Source: Mucilaginibacter pineti (GTDB taxonomy: Bacteria > Bacteroidota > Bacteroidia > Sphingobacteriales > Sphingobacteriaceae). From it: a stretch of DNA of 64,000 bases. This document shows positions 1 to 8,004 of the stretch, one piece after another. Position 1 is the first letter of the stretch. Every line of letters starts with the position of its first letter. Made by a program: the position numbers and the translations under genes. Where the stretch lies: NCBI RefSeq assembly GCF_900101875.1, contig NZ_FNAI01000012.1, forward strand, positions 151,186-215,185, given 5' to 3'. The notes below the pieces were generated by a model, which saw nothing but the letters and a program-made list of their open reading frames with translations, had not been told where the DNA came from and ran no database searches.

Positions 1-1002
1 GAAACCGGCCCAGCCGCCATTTATACCAAAATCTGCAGGTACCATTTTACCGCCAACGGGTGCATGTACCAGGTAGGTCATACCGCCGTAGCTTTGTGTA
101 TGCAGGCCATCAAATGTAATTGGGAAAATGATCTCGTTTGAGTTGTTATTATCTGCCAGGAACAGGTTTTTAAAGTGGGGCTCGAGTGAATAACCTGCGC
201 TTAATACCTTGTTTACATATTTAATGGCATCGCTGCTTCTGTCTGTACCTGTGTATACTTTTGCGTTGATGTATAATTTAGCAAGCAGCATATAGGCAGC
301 AGCTTTATCAACACGGCCGTATTCAAATTTCGGGGCGCCTAAGTCACCATCGATAGCTTGTAGTTCGCTTTCGATATATTTAAAAATGTCGGCGCGTGAT
401 TTTTGTTTAGGGAAAAACACTTCAACTTTATCAGTTTCGGTTATAAATGGTACCGAACCAAAAAGGTCAATAGCATGCCAGTAAGTAAGCGCTCTTAAAA
501 AGCGAGCCTCGGCACGGAATTGTTTTGCCTGGGTTAAGTTATCGCCGGTGATGCCATTGCTGGCTAATTTATCATCGGTTGTTTGGCGTAAAAACTCATT
601 ATCCAAACTAATTATGTAAAAAATACGGTTGTACATGGCTGTAATGAACTCATTTTGTGAGTTCCAATTCATGTTGTGCAGGTTGTGGATGGTTCCGTCA
701 TTCCAAACAATGGCGGCTTCATCAGTTGTTAATTCCTGCATGTTAAAGTACTCACGCAGGTAGTTCGAAAAACCTTCGTCAATACCAGAAATATCCGGTT
801 TACCAGCAGGCCCCTGCTGACCGCTCAGTGCAAATGACGAGTACAGTTTAGCTAATATGGGCTTGTAGTTGGCAAAGTTCTTGTAAGCGTCTGCAGTAAT
901 AATGGCGTTTTTAGGTGTCAGGTCCTTTTTACAGGAAGTAACACTAACCGATATACCTATCACTATGATAGTTAGCAGGTATATTAAACTTCTTTTTGTC
1001 AT
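1..1002 (-). CDS. SusD/RagB-family outer-membrane lipoprotein (C-terminus cut by window edge)
   Basis: Surface lipoprotein that caps a SusC channel and binds the incoming glycan or other nutrient. The ATG is at 1002; 334 codons are present and the frame runs off the window. The N-terminus is a lipoprotein signal (MTKRSLIYLLTIIVIG..SVTSC, Cys near residue 21). It is followed by typical SusD helical text: LYSSFALSG, NMNWNSQNEFITAMYNRIF, then AEARFLRALTYWHAIDLFG, the conserved SusD TPR-like motif. SusD proteins usually have 450-600 residues, so about a third is missing. It starts 18 bases after the susC stop, so the pair is one transcription unit. No glycosidase is visible beside it, so the substrate cannot be named. 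Confidence 0.93.
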   Translation of the reverse strand, partial: MTKRSLIYLLTIIVIGISVSVTSCKKDLTPKNAIITADAYKNFANYKPILAKLYSSFALSGQQGPAGKPDISGIDEGFSNYLREYFNMQELTTDEAAIVWNDGTIHNLHNMNWNSQNEFITAMYNRIFYIISLDNEFLRQTTDDKLASNGITGDNLTQAKQFRAEARFLRALTYWHAIDLFGSVPFITETDKVEVFFPKQKSRADIFKYIESELQAIDGDLGAPKFEYGRVDKAAAYMLLAKLYINAKVYTGTDRSSDAIKYVNKVLSAGYSLEPHFKNLFLADNNNSNEIIFPITFDGLHTQSYGGMTYLVHAPVGGKMVPADFGINGGWAGF

Positions 1003-1020
1003 AATTAAAATATTTTATAG

Positions 1021-3963
1021 TTAAAATCCCAGGTTTAATCCAAGTGAATAAATCCTCGGACGTGGATAAAAATTATTGTCGATGCCGCTGCCTTCCGGAT
1101 CAAGGCCAGTATAATTGGTTATTACAAATACGTTTTGAACATTAAATGATGCCCTTAAAGTATATGGTCCGCCTGTTTTTCCGAAAGTATATCCCAGGGT
1201 TGCATTATCCATACGAAGGAACGATGAGTTCTCTACATAATAATCTGAGTATAACTGGTACTGCGTAAAGTTGGTTTTTAATACGCTTGATGGCAGGTTA
1301 ACTAAATATTTAGAGAATTTTAAACCAACATAGGCGGCATTAGCTGCGGCTTGCGCATTGTAAGTATAGTTACCCAAGCTTGCCCTTGCGCTAAAACCAA
1401 GGTTCCATCTCTTGTAGTTCACGTTTGAGTTAAGGCCCATAAACACCTTTGGATCTGTTTGTTTGTACAGATATTTGTCGTCGGTGGTAGTGCCGTTGTT
1501 GTTCCTGTCAACATATACACCTTCAAGCGGTATGCCGTTGTTATATACTTGCTGGTATACAAAAAATGCTCCTGGGTTTTGGCCTGCCTGCCATTGCTGT
1601 ATGGTATTACCCACGCCGCCAGGTATAGCGCCTGTAGCTATCTTTTGGTTAGGGTCGCCGGTTAAAGAGATATTGGTGATAGTTCTTTTATTAAGCGACA
1701 CATTGTAGCCGATATTCCAGTTAAGATCTTTTGAAGCTATAGCAGCAATGTTGGCATTAAATTCCAAGCCTTTGGTGGTAAGGTTACCCACATTAACGTA
1801 TAGGTAATTGCTTAGGTTGGTTCCTGCAGCAATAGGTGCGTTAAGGAGCAGATCCTTTGTTTTTTTGTTGTAAACATCAATGCTACCGGTTAAACGACCA
1901 TTAAAGAAGCCGTAATCTAAACCAAGATTGGTTGTAGCTGTTGATTCCCATTTAAGGTTAACGTTATAGCTATCGGCACGCAGGGTGTTAACAAAGCTAC
2001 TGCCAAATTGGTATTGGGCCGATACGTTACTTGGGTCATACACCGCGAGGTATGGGAAATAGCTGGTTGGAAGATCCTGCTGCCCGGTGATACCGTAACT
2101 TGCCCTGATCTTTAAATCAGAAAGTACATCCACGCTCTTTAAAAAAGATTCTTCTTTGGCGCGCCATGCAAACGCAACCGACGGGAAGTAACCGTTTCTG
2201 TATTTTTCAGAGAAACGTGATGAACGATCGTCCCTGATGCTGGCAGTTAACAAATATTTATCATCAAAGGAGAAATTTGCACGGGCAAAAGGCGATTCGA
2301 TGTAATACTGGCCAAAAGTTGGATCAACCAATGAATTTACAGGAGTTACTTTATCGCCTGTTTTTTCCTGGAAATTTTTTACGTAGGTATTATAGTATTG
2401 GTAGGAGTAACCAGCCTGTATATCGAAGTGGCTTTTTATATCCTTAAAGTCCTTGCTGTATTTCAGGTAATAATCGGTGTTGTAGGTATAGTTTTGGTTA
2501 TAATAAGATGTATACGAGCCTTTTTGTGCAAATTTAGATGCAGCAGTAGCCGGGATAAGATTAGAGCCTTCGCCATTTGACAAATCGCCGCCGAAAGTTG
2601 CATTAGCTTGCAATTCCTTTAAAAACGGGAATATATAGGTTAAGCTTAAAGTTCCAATTCCGCGGGTGCTTTTACCCACCGCATTTTGCTCGTTTAGTAA
2701 ACCAACAGGGTTACGCGGGGCAAGTGTGTTGGGGTTTCCACTATCAAGCCATTCAAAATAACCACCGAATTTTGTTTTATCATTAGAGTAAACAGATTGG
2801 GTAGGATCAAAGCTAACAGCCGAACCAATAACATCTGCAGCAAAATGACTTTCAGTATGTGCCCCTTTTAAGGTCAGGTCAACTTTAAGGTCGCCGTCCA
2901 AAAAGTCATGGTTGATATTGAACGTGGCTGTTGTTCTCTTCAGATTGTCTGTTTTAACAATACCATCCTGGTTTAAGAAACCAACCGACAAGCGATAGGG
3001 GATACCTTTAATACCGCCGGTAACGCTGATGTTATTATCATACGTATAAGCTTTACGGTAAATAAGGCTTTGCCAGTCGGTATTTGCTTTACCTAATAAG
3101 GCAACATGATCCGGGCTGTAAGTTTGTACCGCAGTTCTGAACTGATCGGCGTTTAATACGCTTACTTCTTTAGTGATCTCAGAAAGTGAGCTTAACGAGT
3201 TAAAGTTAACGCTCAGTTTACCGCTTTTACCTTTTTTGGTAGTAATGATGATTACACCATTTGATGCGCGTGAACCGTAAATAGCGGTTGCTGATGCATC
3301 TTTCAGGATGTTAAACGACTCAATATCATTTGGGTTGATAAGACTTAAAGGATTGGCTACACCGCTAATGGCGGTATTACTTAACGGTATACCATCAATA
3401 ACAATAAGCGGATCATTACTGGCGCTTAGTGATGCGCCACCACGGATGCGGATGGTGCTACCTGAACCCGGTGCACCGCTGTTTGAGGTGATCTGCACAC
3501 CGGCCACTTTACCGGTTATCAATTGCTCTGGTGTAGTAATGGGGCCCTGGTTAAAATCTTTAGCAGTTACAGATACAACTGAACCGGTAAGGTCTTTTTT
3601 CCGTTGGGTACCGTAACCCACAACCACAACCTCGTTAAGATTTTGATTGTCGGGTTTCAGGCCGAAGTTTAGCTCATTTACCCCGCTGCTTACACTAACC
3701 GCTTTCTTTATGGGCGTATAGCCTACAAATTTTGCAGTTACGGTAACGTTCCCGGTCTTTACGCCAGAAATGGTGTAGTTACCGTTTAAATCAGTGGTGG
3801 AGCCCATTGTAGTACCATCAATACTAACAGAAGCGCCGGGTAGGGGCTGATTTGTTTCGTCTAATACCTTACCTTTGATGCTTCCTGTTTGGGCAAATGC
3901 CATTACTGACATCATTAGAAAGGCACAAAGAAGAACGTACTTTTTTGAGTAATTTTTTCTCAT
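1021..3963 (-). CDS. SusC/RagA-family TonB-dependent outer-membrane transporter
   Basis: Outer-membrane beta-barrel importer, 980 residues, energised by TonB-ExbBD and paired with the SusD lipoprotein downstream. Signal peptide residues 1-25 (ends MAFAQ). A carboxypeptidase-regulatory-like (CNA-B type) domain covers about 27-110 (GSIKGKVLDETNQPLPGASV). The SusC signature VVVVGYGTQRKKDLTGSV follows near residue 115, then the plug with IRIRGGASLSASNDPLIVIDG and GVIIITTKKG. The rest is barrel, ending in an aromatic strand (YSLGLNLGF). No N-terminal STN domain is present, so regulation by an anti-sigma partner is not indicated. The length is normal for the family. It is transcribed first in the SusC-SusD operon, divergent from the esterase at 4310. 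Confidence 0.95.
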   Translation of the reverse strand: MRKNYSKKYVLLCAFLMMSVMAFAQTGSIKGKVLDETNQPLPGASVSIDGTTMGSTTDLNGNYTISGVKTGNVTVTAKFVGYTPIKKAVSVSSGVNELNFGLKPDNQNLNEVVVVGYGTQRKKDLTGSVVSVTAKDFNQGPITTPEQLITGKVAGVQITSNSGAPGSGSTIRIRGGASLSASNDPLIVIDGIPLSNTAISGVANPLSLINPNDIESFNILKDASATAIYGSRASNGVIIITTKKGKSGKLSVNFNSLSSLSEITKEVSVLNADQFRTAVQTYSPDHVALLGKANTDWQSLIYRKAYTYDNNISVTGGIKGIPYRLSVGFLNQDGIVKTDNLKRTTATFNINHDFLDGDLKVDLTLKGAHTESHFAADVIGSAVSFDPTQSVYSNDKTKFGGYFEWLDSGNPNTLAPRNPVGLLNEQNAVGKSTRGIGTLSLTYIFPFLKELQANATFGGDLSNGEGSNLIPATAASKFAQKGSYTSYYNQNYTYNTDYYLKYSKDFKDIKSHFDIQAGYSYQYYNTYVKNFQEKTGDKVTPVNSLVDPTFGQYYIESPFARANFSFDDKYLLTASIRDDRSSRFSEKYRNGYFPSVAFAWRAKEESFLKSVDVLSDLKIRASYGITGQQDLPTSYFPYLAVYDPSNVSAQYQFGSSFVNTLRADSYNVNLKWESTATTNLGLDYGFFNGRLTGSIDVYNKKTKDLLLNAPIAAGTNLSNYLYVNVGNLTTKGLEFNANIAAIASKDLNWNIGYNVSLNKRTITNISLTGDPNQKIATGAIPGGVGNTIQQWQAGQNPGAFFVYQQVYNNGIPLEGVYVDRNNNGTTTDDKYLYKQTDPKVFMGLNSNVNYKRWNLGFSARASLGNYTYNAQAAANAAYVGLKFSKYLVNLPSSVLKTNFTQYQLYSDYYVENSSFLRMDNATLGYTFGKTGGPYTLRASFNVQNVFVITNYTGLDPEGSGIDNNFYPRPRIYSLGLNLGF

Positions 3964-4309
3964 TTACTTATTGGTTTGTGTGAATAAAAAAGGCAATTTT
4001 TTGCCGGCTTTAATTGGTCTTATATTTTTGCTGAAACAGCATGTGCCTAATTTACATTTAGAAATTATAAAAGCAAATTTTATATAAAAGATAATTTTGA
4101 CCGAATTAATTAAGGTTGTATTAACTTATACGAAATTGGTTTGGAGAAAGTTTTTTTAACAATTTATACATATTTTCACTATAAATTTGCAAATTGACAA
4201 AGATTTGTAATAAGCAAAGTGTCTGTTTTACACAATTCGTAATTTTCCTAATACGTAACGGATTTCCGGGAACGTTCCCGGAAATTAACTGTTTATTGAA
4301 CAATTAATA
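3964..4309. other. Divergent regulatory spacer between susC and the esterase
   Basis: 346 bases of AT-rich DNA with no credible gene. A Bacteroidota -7-like box TAAATTTG lies on the plus strand at 4182-4189, without a clean -33 TTTG. A perfect 24-bp palindrome sits at 4262-4285, close to the esterase start. I found no exact TAnnTTTG box for susC on the minus strand. The spacer must hold the promoters of both divergent units. Confidence 0.5.
4262..4285. promoter_or_regulatory. Perfect 24-bp palindrome, candidate operator
   Basis: Two copies of the half-site ATTTCCGGGAAC meet head to head with no spacer, giving a central AACGTT. An even palindrome with a central CG is the usual layout of LacI-family operators, and LacI regulators often control glycan genes in this phylum. 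It ends 24 bases before the esterase ATG and lies downstream of the possible -7 box, where a repressor could block transcription. No LacI-type regulator is in the window. A very stable RNA hairpin in the leader is the alternative. Confidence 0.55.
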
Positions 4310-5443
4310 ATGAGAAAAAAAAATATTTTCTGCGCGTTTTTGCTTTTTGGCCAAAGTTTTTTTGTTTTTTCACAGGTGAAAATCATCTTTAAAACACGCA
4401 AAATTGCAGCTCCAAAACAGCCCTCCGGACACCTGTTTTTGGCGGGTACTTTTAATGGCTGGAACCCGGCCGATAGCACCTGGCAATTGCAGCCCGACGG
4501 GGCAGGCAGCTACCTGCTTATGAAGGACATGCCCAAGGGTATCAGCACCTACAAAATAACCCGTGGCAGCTGGAACACAGTAGAGTGTACCTCAACTGGT
4601 AAAGGTGTTGATAACCGTACACTAAGCCTCCTTCATGATACCACCGTAACCCTATCTGTAGATGGCTGGCAGGATAGTTTTGCAGCCGTCGAAAAGAAGC
4701 ATACGGCAACGACGCAGGTGCATATCATTAACGATAAGTTCGAGATGCCGCAGCTGGGCAGGCAGCGCAGGGTTTGGATCTGTTTGCCCGCAGGTTATGA
4801 ATCATCGAAAAAACGCTACCCGGTAATTTACATGCACGACGGCCAAAACCTGTTTGATGAATACACCAGCGGCTACGGCGAGTGGGGGATTGATGAGTTC
4901 ATGGAAAAGCTATCGCCCCAAGAACAATGTATAGTGGTAGGTATTGATCATGGCGGCGATTATCGCATAAGTGAATATGACCCCTATGATTCCAATTATG
5001 GCAAGGGCCGGGGAGATGATTATATTCAATTCTTAATAAAAAACCTGAAACCTTATATCGATGCGCATTATCATACCAAAACAGATGCCGCGCACACCGC
5101 TATTGCGGGCAGTTCAATGGGGGGCTTGATTTCGATGTACGCCGTGCTAAAATATCCAAAGGTATTTGGTAACGCCGGAGTATTTTCGCCGGCATTTTGG
5201 ATAGCGCCCGATATTTACCAATTAGCTAAACAGCAGGCAATTACCAATAAAACCCGTTTTTACTTCGTTTGCGGCAGTGCCGAGGGCGAATATATGGTTA
5301 CCTATATGCAAAAGATGGCCGATATTGTCCGCCAAAAAGGTGTGAGCACAAAAAACTCGCCCGTTGTAATCATAAAAGATGCCAGCCATAATGAAAAACA
5401 ATGGAACGGCGATTTTCCTGATTTTTACAATTGGCTATTCTGA
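4310..5443 (+). CDS. Secreted esterase of the EsterD/PF00756 type with an N-terminal CBM48-like module
   Basis: Predicted periplasmic or secreted alpha/beta hydrolase, 377 residues. Signal peptide about 1-22 (ends FFVFSQ). Residues about 25-125 resemble the glycogen/starch-binding CBM48/AMPK-GBD fold (HLFLAGTFNGWNPAD, then a DGAGSYLL strand). The catalytic part has the nucleophile elbow GSSMGG, an upstream YMHDGQNLFDE segment typical of the Esterase_D family, and DASHNEKQW carrying the likely catalytic His. Members cleave carbohydrate esters, enterobactin-like esters or acyl thioesters, so the substrate is open. The CBM48-like domain and the divergent SusCD pair point to glycan work. The ATG at 4310 gives a clean signal peptide. 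Confidence 0.82.
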   Translation: MRKKNIFCAFLLFGQSFFVFSQVKIIFKTRKIAAPKQPSGHLFLAGTFNGWNPADSTWQLQPDGAGSYLLMKDMPKGISTYKITRGSWNTVECTSTGKGVDNRTLSLLHDTTVTLSVDGWQDSFAAVEKKHTATTQVHIINDKFEMPQLGRQRRVWICLPAGYESSKKRYPVIYMHDGQNLFDEYTSGYGEWGIDEFMEKLSPQEQCIVVGIDHGGDYRISEYDPYDSNYGKGRGDDYIQFLIKNLKPYIDAHYHTKTDAAHTAIAGSSMGGLISMYAVLKYPKVFGNAGVFSPAFWIAPDIYQLAKQQAITNKTRFYFVCGSAEGEYMVTYMQKMADIVRQKGVSTKNSPVVIIKDASHNEKQWNGDFPDFYNWLF

Positions 5444-5445
5444 GG

Positions 5446-5593
5446 TCTGAGTTCGGGGATGTGAGTTCGGAGTTCTGGGGCTGGTGCAGGTCGTCAAACG
5501 TAAAATTAAAATCTTATTAAACATGGTATAGGCAAATGTTTAGTATTTTACGACTTTTGGCGCAGAACTCAGAACCCGCACCCCAGAACTCAG
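5446..5593. repeat. Word-type palindromic spacer repeat (GAGTTCTGGGG / CCCCAGAACTC)
   Basis: The esterase-recQ spacer repeats the word gagttcgg/gagttctgggg on the left. Its complement, cagaactcagaac and ccccagaactc, is on the right. The 11-bp arms at 5470-5480 and 5581-5591 are perfectly complementary. The right arm touches the recQ start. It could act as an intergenic hairpin or be a remnant of a non-coding repeat element. Confidence 0.6.
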
Positions 5594-5594
5594 C

Positions 5595-7487
5595 ATGACT
5601 ATAGAGGGAATATTAAAACAGTATTGGAAACACGATAGCTTCAGGCCAATGCAGGCCGAGATCATTAAATCCGTTCTGTTGGGTCATGATACATTGGCAT
5701 TGCTGCCTACGGGCGGGGGTAAATCTGTTTGTTTCCAGGTGCCCGCGCTGGCTAAGGAAGGGATTTGTATAGTAATATCGCCCCTTATTGCGTTAATGAA
5801 AGATCAGGTTGAAAACCTGAAAGAGAAAGGCATCAATGCGGTGGCCATAGTATCGGGCATGGGTAGGCGGGAGATTGACCTGGCGCTGGATAACTGTATT
5901 TATGGCACCGTAAAGTTCCTGTATCTATCGCCCGAGCGTTTATTGAGCGAGCTGGTACGCGAGCGTATCAAGTACATGAAAGTGAACCTTATAGCTATTG
6001 ATGAGGCGCACTGTATCTCGCAATGGGGTTATGATTTTCGTCCGCCATACCTGCATATTGCCGATCTGCGGGAGTTGCATCCCGAGGTGCCCGTTTTAGC
6101 CCTCACCGCCACCGCCACGGCCGAGGTTAAGGAAGATATTCAGCAAAAGCTTCAGTTTAAAAACGGTGTTGTTTACCAGCAAAGTTTCGAGCGCCGCAAC
6201 ATCAGCTATGTAGTGCAATATGCCGAAAACAAATTTCGCCGGATGCTGGACATCGCACGCGGGGTAAAGGGCAGCGGTATAGTATATGTACGCAGCCGTA
6301 AGGACGCCTCCGAAATTGCCAAATATTACAACGAGAACGGCATCCGGGCCGATTATTATCATGCTGGGCTGCCTATGGATATTCGTGCCGAACGGCAGGA
6401 AAGCTGGAAAAATAACCGCACGCAGGTAATTGTTGCCACCAATGCTTTTGGAATGGGGATAGACAAGCCCGACGTTAGGTTTGTGATTCACAAGGATATG
6501 CCCGAAAGCCTGGAGGCCTATTACCAGGAAGCCGGCAGAGGAGGTCGCGATGAAAACAAAGCATACGGTATTTTGCTGTATACCCCGGCCGACAGGCTCA
6601 GGCAGGAAAAGATGTTTGAGCTGAATTTCCCATCGGTAGATGAGATTAAGCATATTTATCATTGCCTGGCTAACTACTACCAACTGGCCTACGATGCAGG
6701 CGAAGGCTTGAGCTTTGATCTCGATCTGGCTGATTTTTGCAGCAGGTTTAAGGTAGATGCTATAAAAACGCTCAATGCACTCAAGTTTTTGGAGAAGGAC
6801 GAATACCTGTCGTTCAACGAAAGTGTGTTTTTGCCATCGCGTTTCAGGTTTGAGGTAGTTAACGAGGTGCTGTATAATTTCCAGATCCAGAATGCCGGTT
6901 GGGACCCATTTATTAAAACCTTGCTTCGCTCATACGGTGGTTCGTTTGAAAATTATGTACGTATTAAGGAGTACGACCTTTCACGCCGTACAAACCTGAA
7001 CGTTCAGCAGGTGGTGGATGGATTGCTGCAACTGCAGGAATTTGGCCTTATCAGCTATATGCAGCAAACAGACCAGCCGCAGGTTACTTATTTAAAGGCA
7101 AGACAACACCCCAGTCGCCTGTTTATCAACAAAAAATATATTGAAGAACGTAAGGAAACCTACCGCATAAAAATGGAGGCCGTTTTTGCCTATGCTATCC
7201 ACAAAAAATGCCGCAGTCAAATGTTGCTGGCTTATTTCGACGAGCCCAACGCTCGTAAATGCGGCATTTGTGATATCTGTCTGGAAGAAAAACGACAGAA
7301 AAACGCCGATGAGATCTTCGATAATATCACCAACGAGATTGTGCAGCTGCTCTCGATATCAACCCCCGATATTGGCGTGCTGGTAACTGGCATCAACATC
7401 GGTACCGAAAAAGATAAAATGGAAACCATCCGCCTGCTGCTTGATGCCGGGAAAATAAAAACGGACGGCGAGAAGTATTACCTATAG
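5595..7487 (+). CDS. recQ: RecQ-family ATP-dependent DNA helicase
   Basis: 3'-5' superfamily 2 helicase for recombination and replication-fork repair, 630 residues. Motif 0/I: FRPMQ then TGGGKS at 39-44. The DEAH box lies in IAIDEAHCISQWGYDFRP near 136. Motif III is ALTATAT, and motifs V-VI are TNAFGMGIDKPDVRFVIH and YYQEAGRGGRD. The RecQ zinc-binding region follows, with a Cys near 540 and the KCGICDIC cluster near 555. A winged-helix segment sits between. After the zinc site only about 70 residues remain and no HRDC domain is recognisable, which fits the shorter second RecQ many Bacteroidota carry. The ATG at 5595 directly precedes conserved helicase text. Confidence 0.95.
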   Translation: MTIEGILKQYWKHDSFRPMQAEIIKSVLLGHDTLALLPTGGGKSVCFQVPALAKEGICIVISPLIALMKDQVENLKEKGINAVAIVSGMGRREIDLALDNCIYGTVKFLYLSPERLLSELVRERIKYMKVNLIAIDEAHCISQWGYDFRPPYLHIADLRELHPEVPVLALTATATAEVKEDIQQKLQFKNGVVYQQSFERRNISYVVQYAENKFRRMLDIARGVKGSGIVYVRSRKDASEIAKYYNENGIRADYYHAGLPMDIRAERQESWKNNRTQVIVATNAFGMGIDKPDVRFVIHKDMPESLEAYYQEAGRGGRDENKAYGILLYTPADRLRQEKMFELNFPSVDEIKHIYHCLANYYQLAYDAGEGLSFDLDLADFCSRFKVDAIKTLNALKFLEKDEYLSFNESVFLPSRFRFEVVNEVLYNFQIQNAGWDPFIKTLLRSYGGSFENYVRIKEYDLSRRTNLNVQQVVDGLLQLQEFGLISYMQQTDQPQVTYLKARQHPSRLFINKKYIEERKETYRIKMEAVFAYAIHKKCRSQMLLAYFDEPNARKCGICDICLEEKRQKNADEIFDNITNEIVQLLSISTPDIGVLVTGINIGTEKDKMETIRLLLDAGKIKTDGEKYYL

Positions 7488-7567
7488 GTCATTAGGTCAT
7501 TGAGTCATTATTTTATTGAGATAGTATATTTGTGAGAATAACGTTTTTATATACTTTTATTCTTTAT

Positions 7568-7627
7568 AACTGCAAAATAAGTTATAAAACTTAAAATTTA
7601 GTTGTATAACTGAAAATTAAGTTTTAG
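7568..7627 (+). promoter_or_regulatory. Three tandem 20-bp repeats of AACT-N8-AGTT, candidate repressor operators
   Basis: Each 20-base unit (starts 7568, 7588, 7608) holds an imperfect palindrome: AACTGCAAAATAAGTT, AACTTAAAATTTAGTT, AACTGAAAATTAAGTT. The AACT and AGTT half-sites recur at exactly 20 bases, about two helical turns, so dimers would stack on one DNA face. The array ends 8 bases before the ATG of the BlaI-like gene at 7636, which suggests autorepression. The sites differ from the TACA/TGTA operator of the second BlaI locus. Confidence 0.6.
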
Positions 7628-7635
7628 ATTTGATT

Positions 7636-8004
7636 ATGGAAGAATTAACAAAGACAGAAGAGCGTGTAATGCAGGTTATATGGCAGTTAAAAACCTGTTT
7701 TGTAAAGGATATTATTGAGGCCTTGCCTGATGACCCTAAGCCCCCTTATAATACCATATCATCCGTTGTAAGGCTCCTGGAGAAAAAGGGTTACCTGGAT
7801 TATAAGGCGTACGGTAAAACCTATGAATACTTCCCTAAAATTTCAAAGACCGACTATCGTAAAACGTTTTTCGCCAGGTTTTTTGCCGGATATTTTGATA
7901 ACTCGGCCGAAAGCCTGCTATCATTTATGGTAAAGGAAGAAAAACTAAGTGAGGATGATATTAATAAGCTAAAGGCCATTATTAATAAAAATCAGGAATT
8001 ATGA
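7636..8004 (+). CDS. BlaI/MecI/CopY-family transcriptional repressor
   Basis: Winged-helix repressor of 122 residues. MEELTKTEERVMQVIWQLKTCFVKDIIEALP is the standard BlaI helix-turn-helix opening. The wing follows (TISSVVRLLEKKGYLDYKAYGKTYEYFPKIS), then a C-terminal dimerisation region. The ATG at 7636 is chosen over a TTG at 7630 because family members begin at this residue. Its stop overlaps the start of the M56 gene by 4 bases (ATGA), showing translational coupling. In the family, the membrane M56 partner triggers cleavage of the repressor. Here the signal and target genes are unknown. Three 20-bp operator-like repeats lie just upstream. Confidence 0.9.
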   Translation: MEELTKTEERVMQVIWQLKTCFVKDIIEALPDDPKPPYNTISSVVRLLEKKGYLDYKAYGKTYEYFPKISKTDYRKTFFARFFAGYFDNSAESLLSFMVKEEKLSEDDINKLKAIINKNQEL

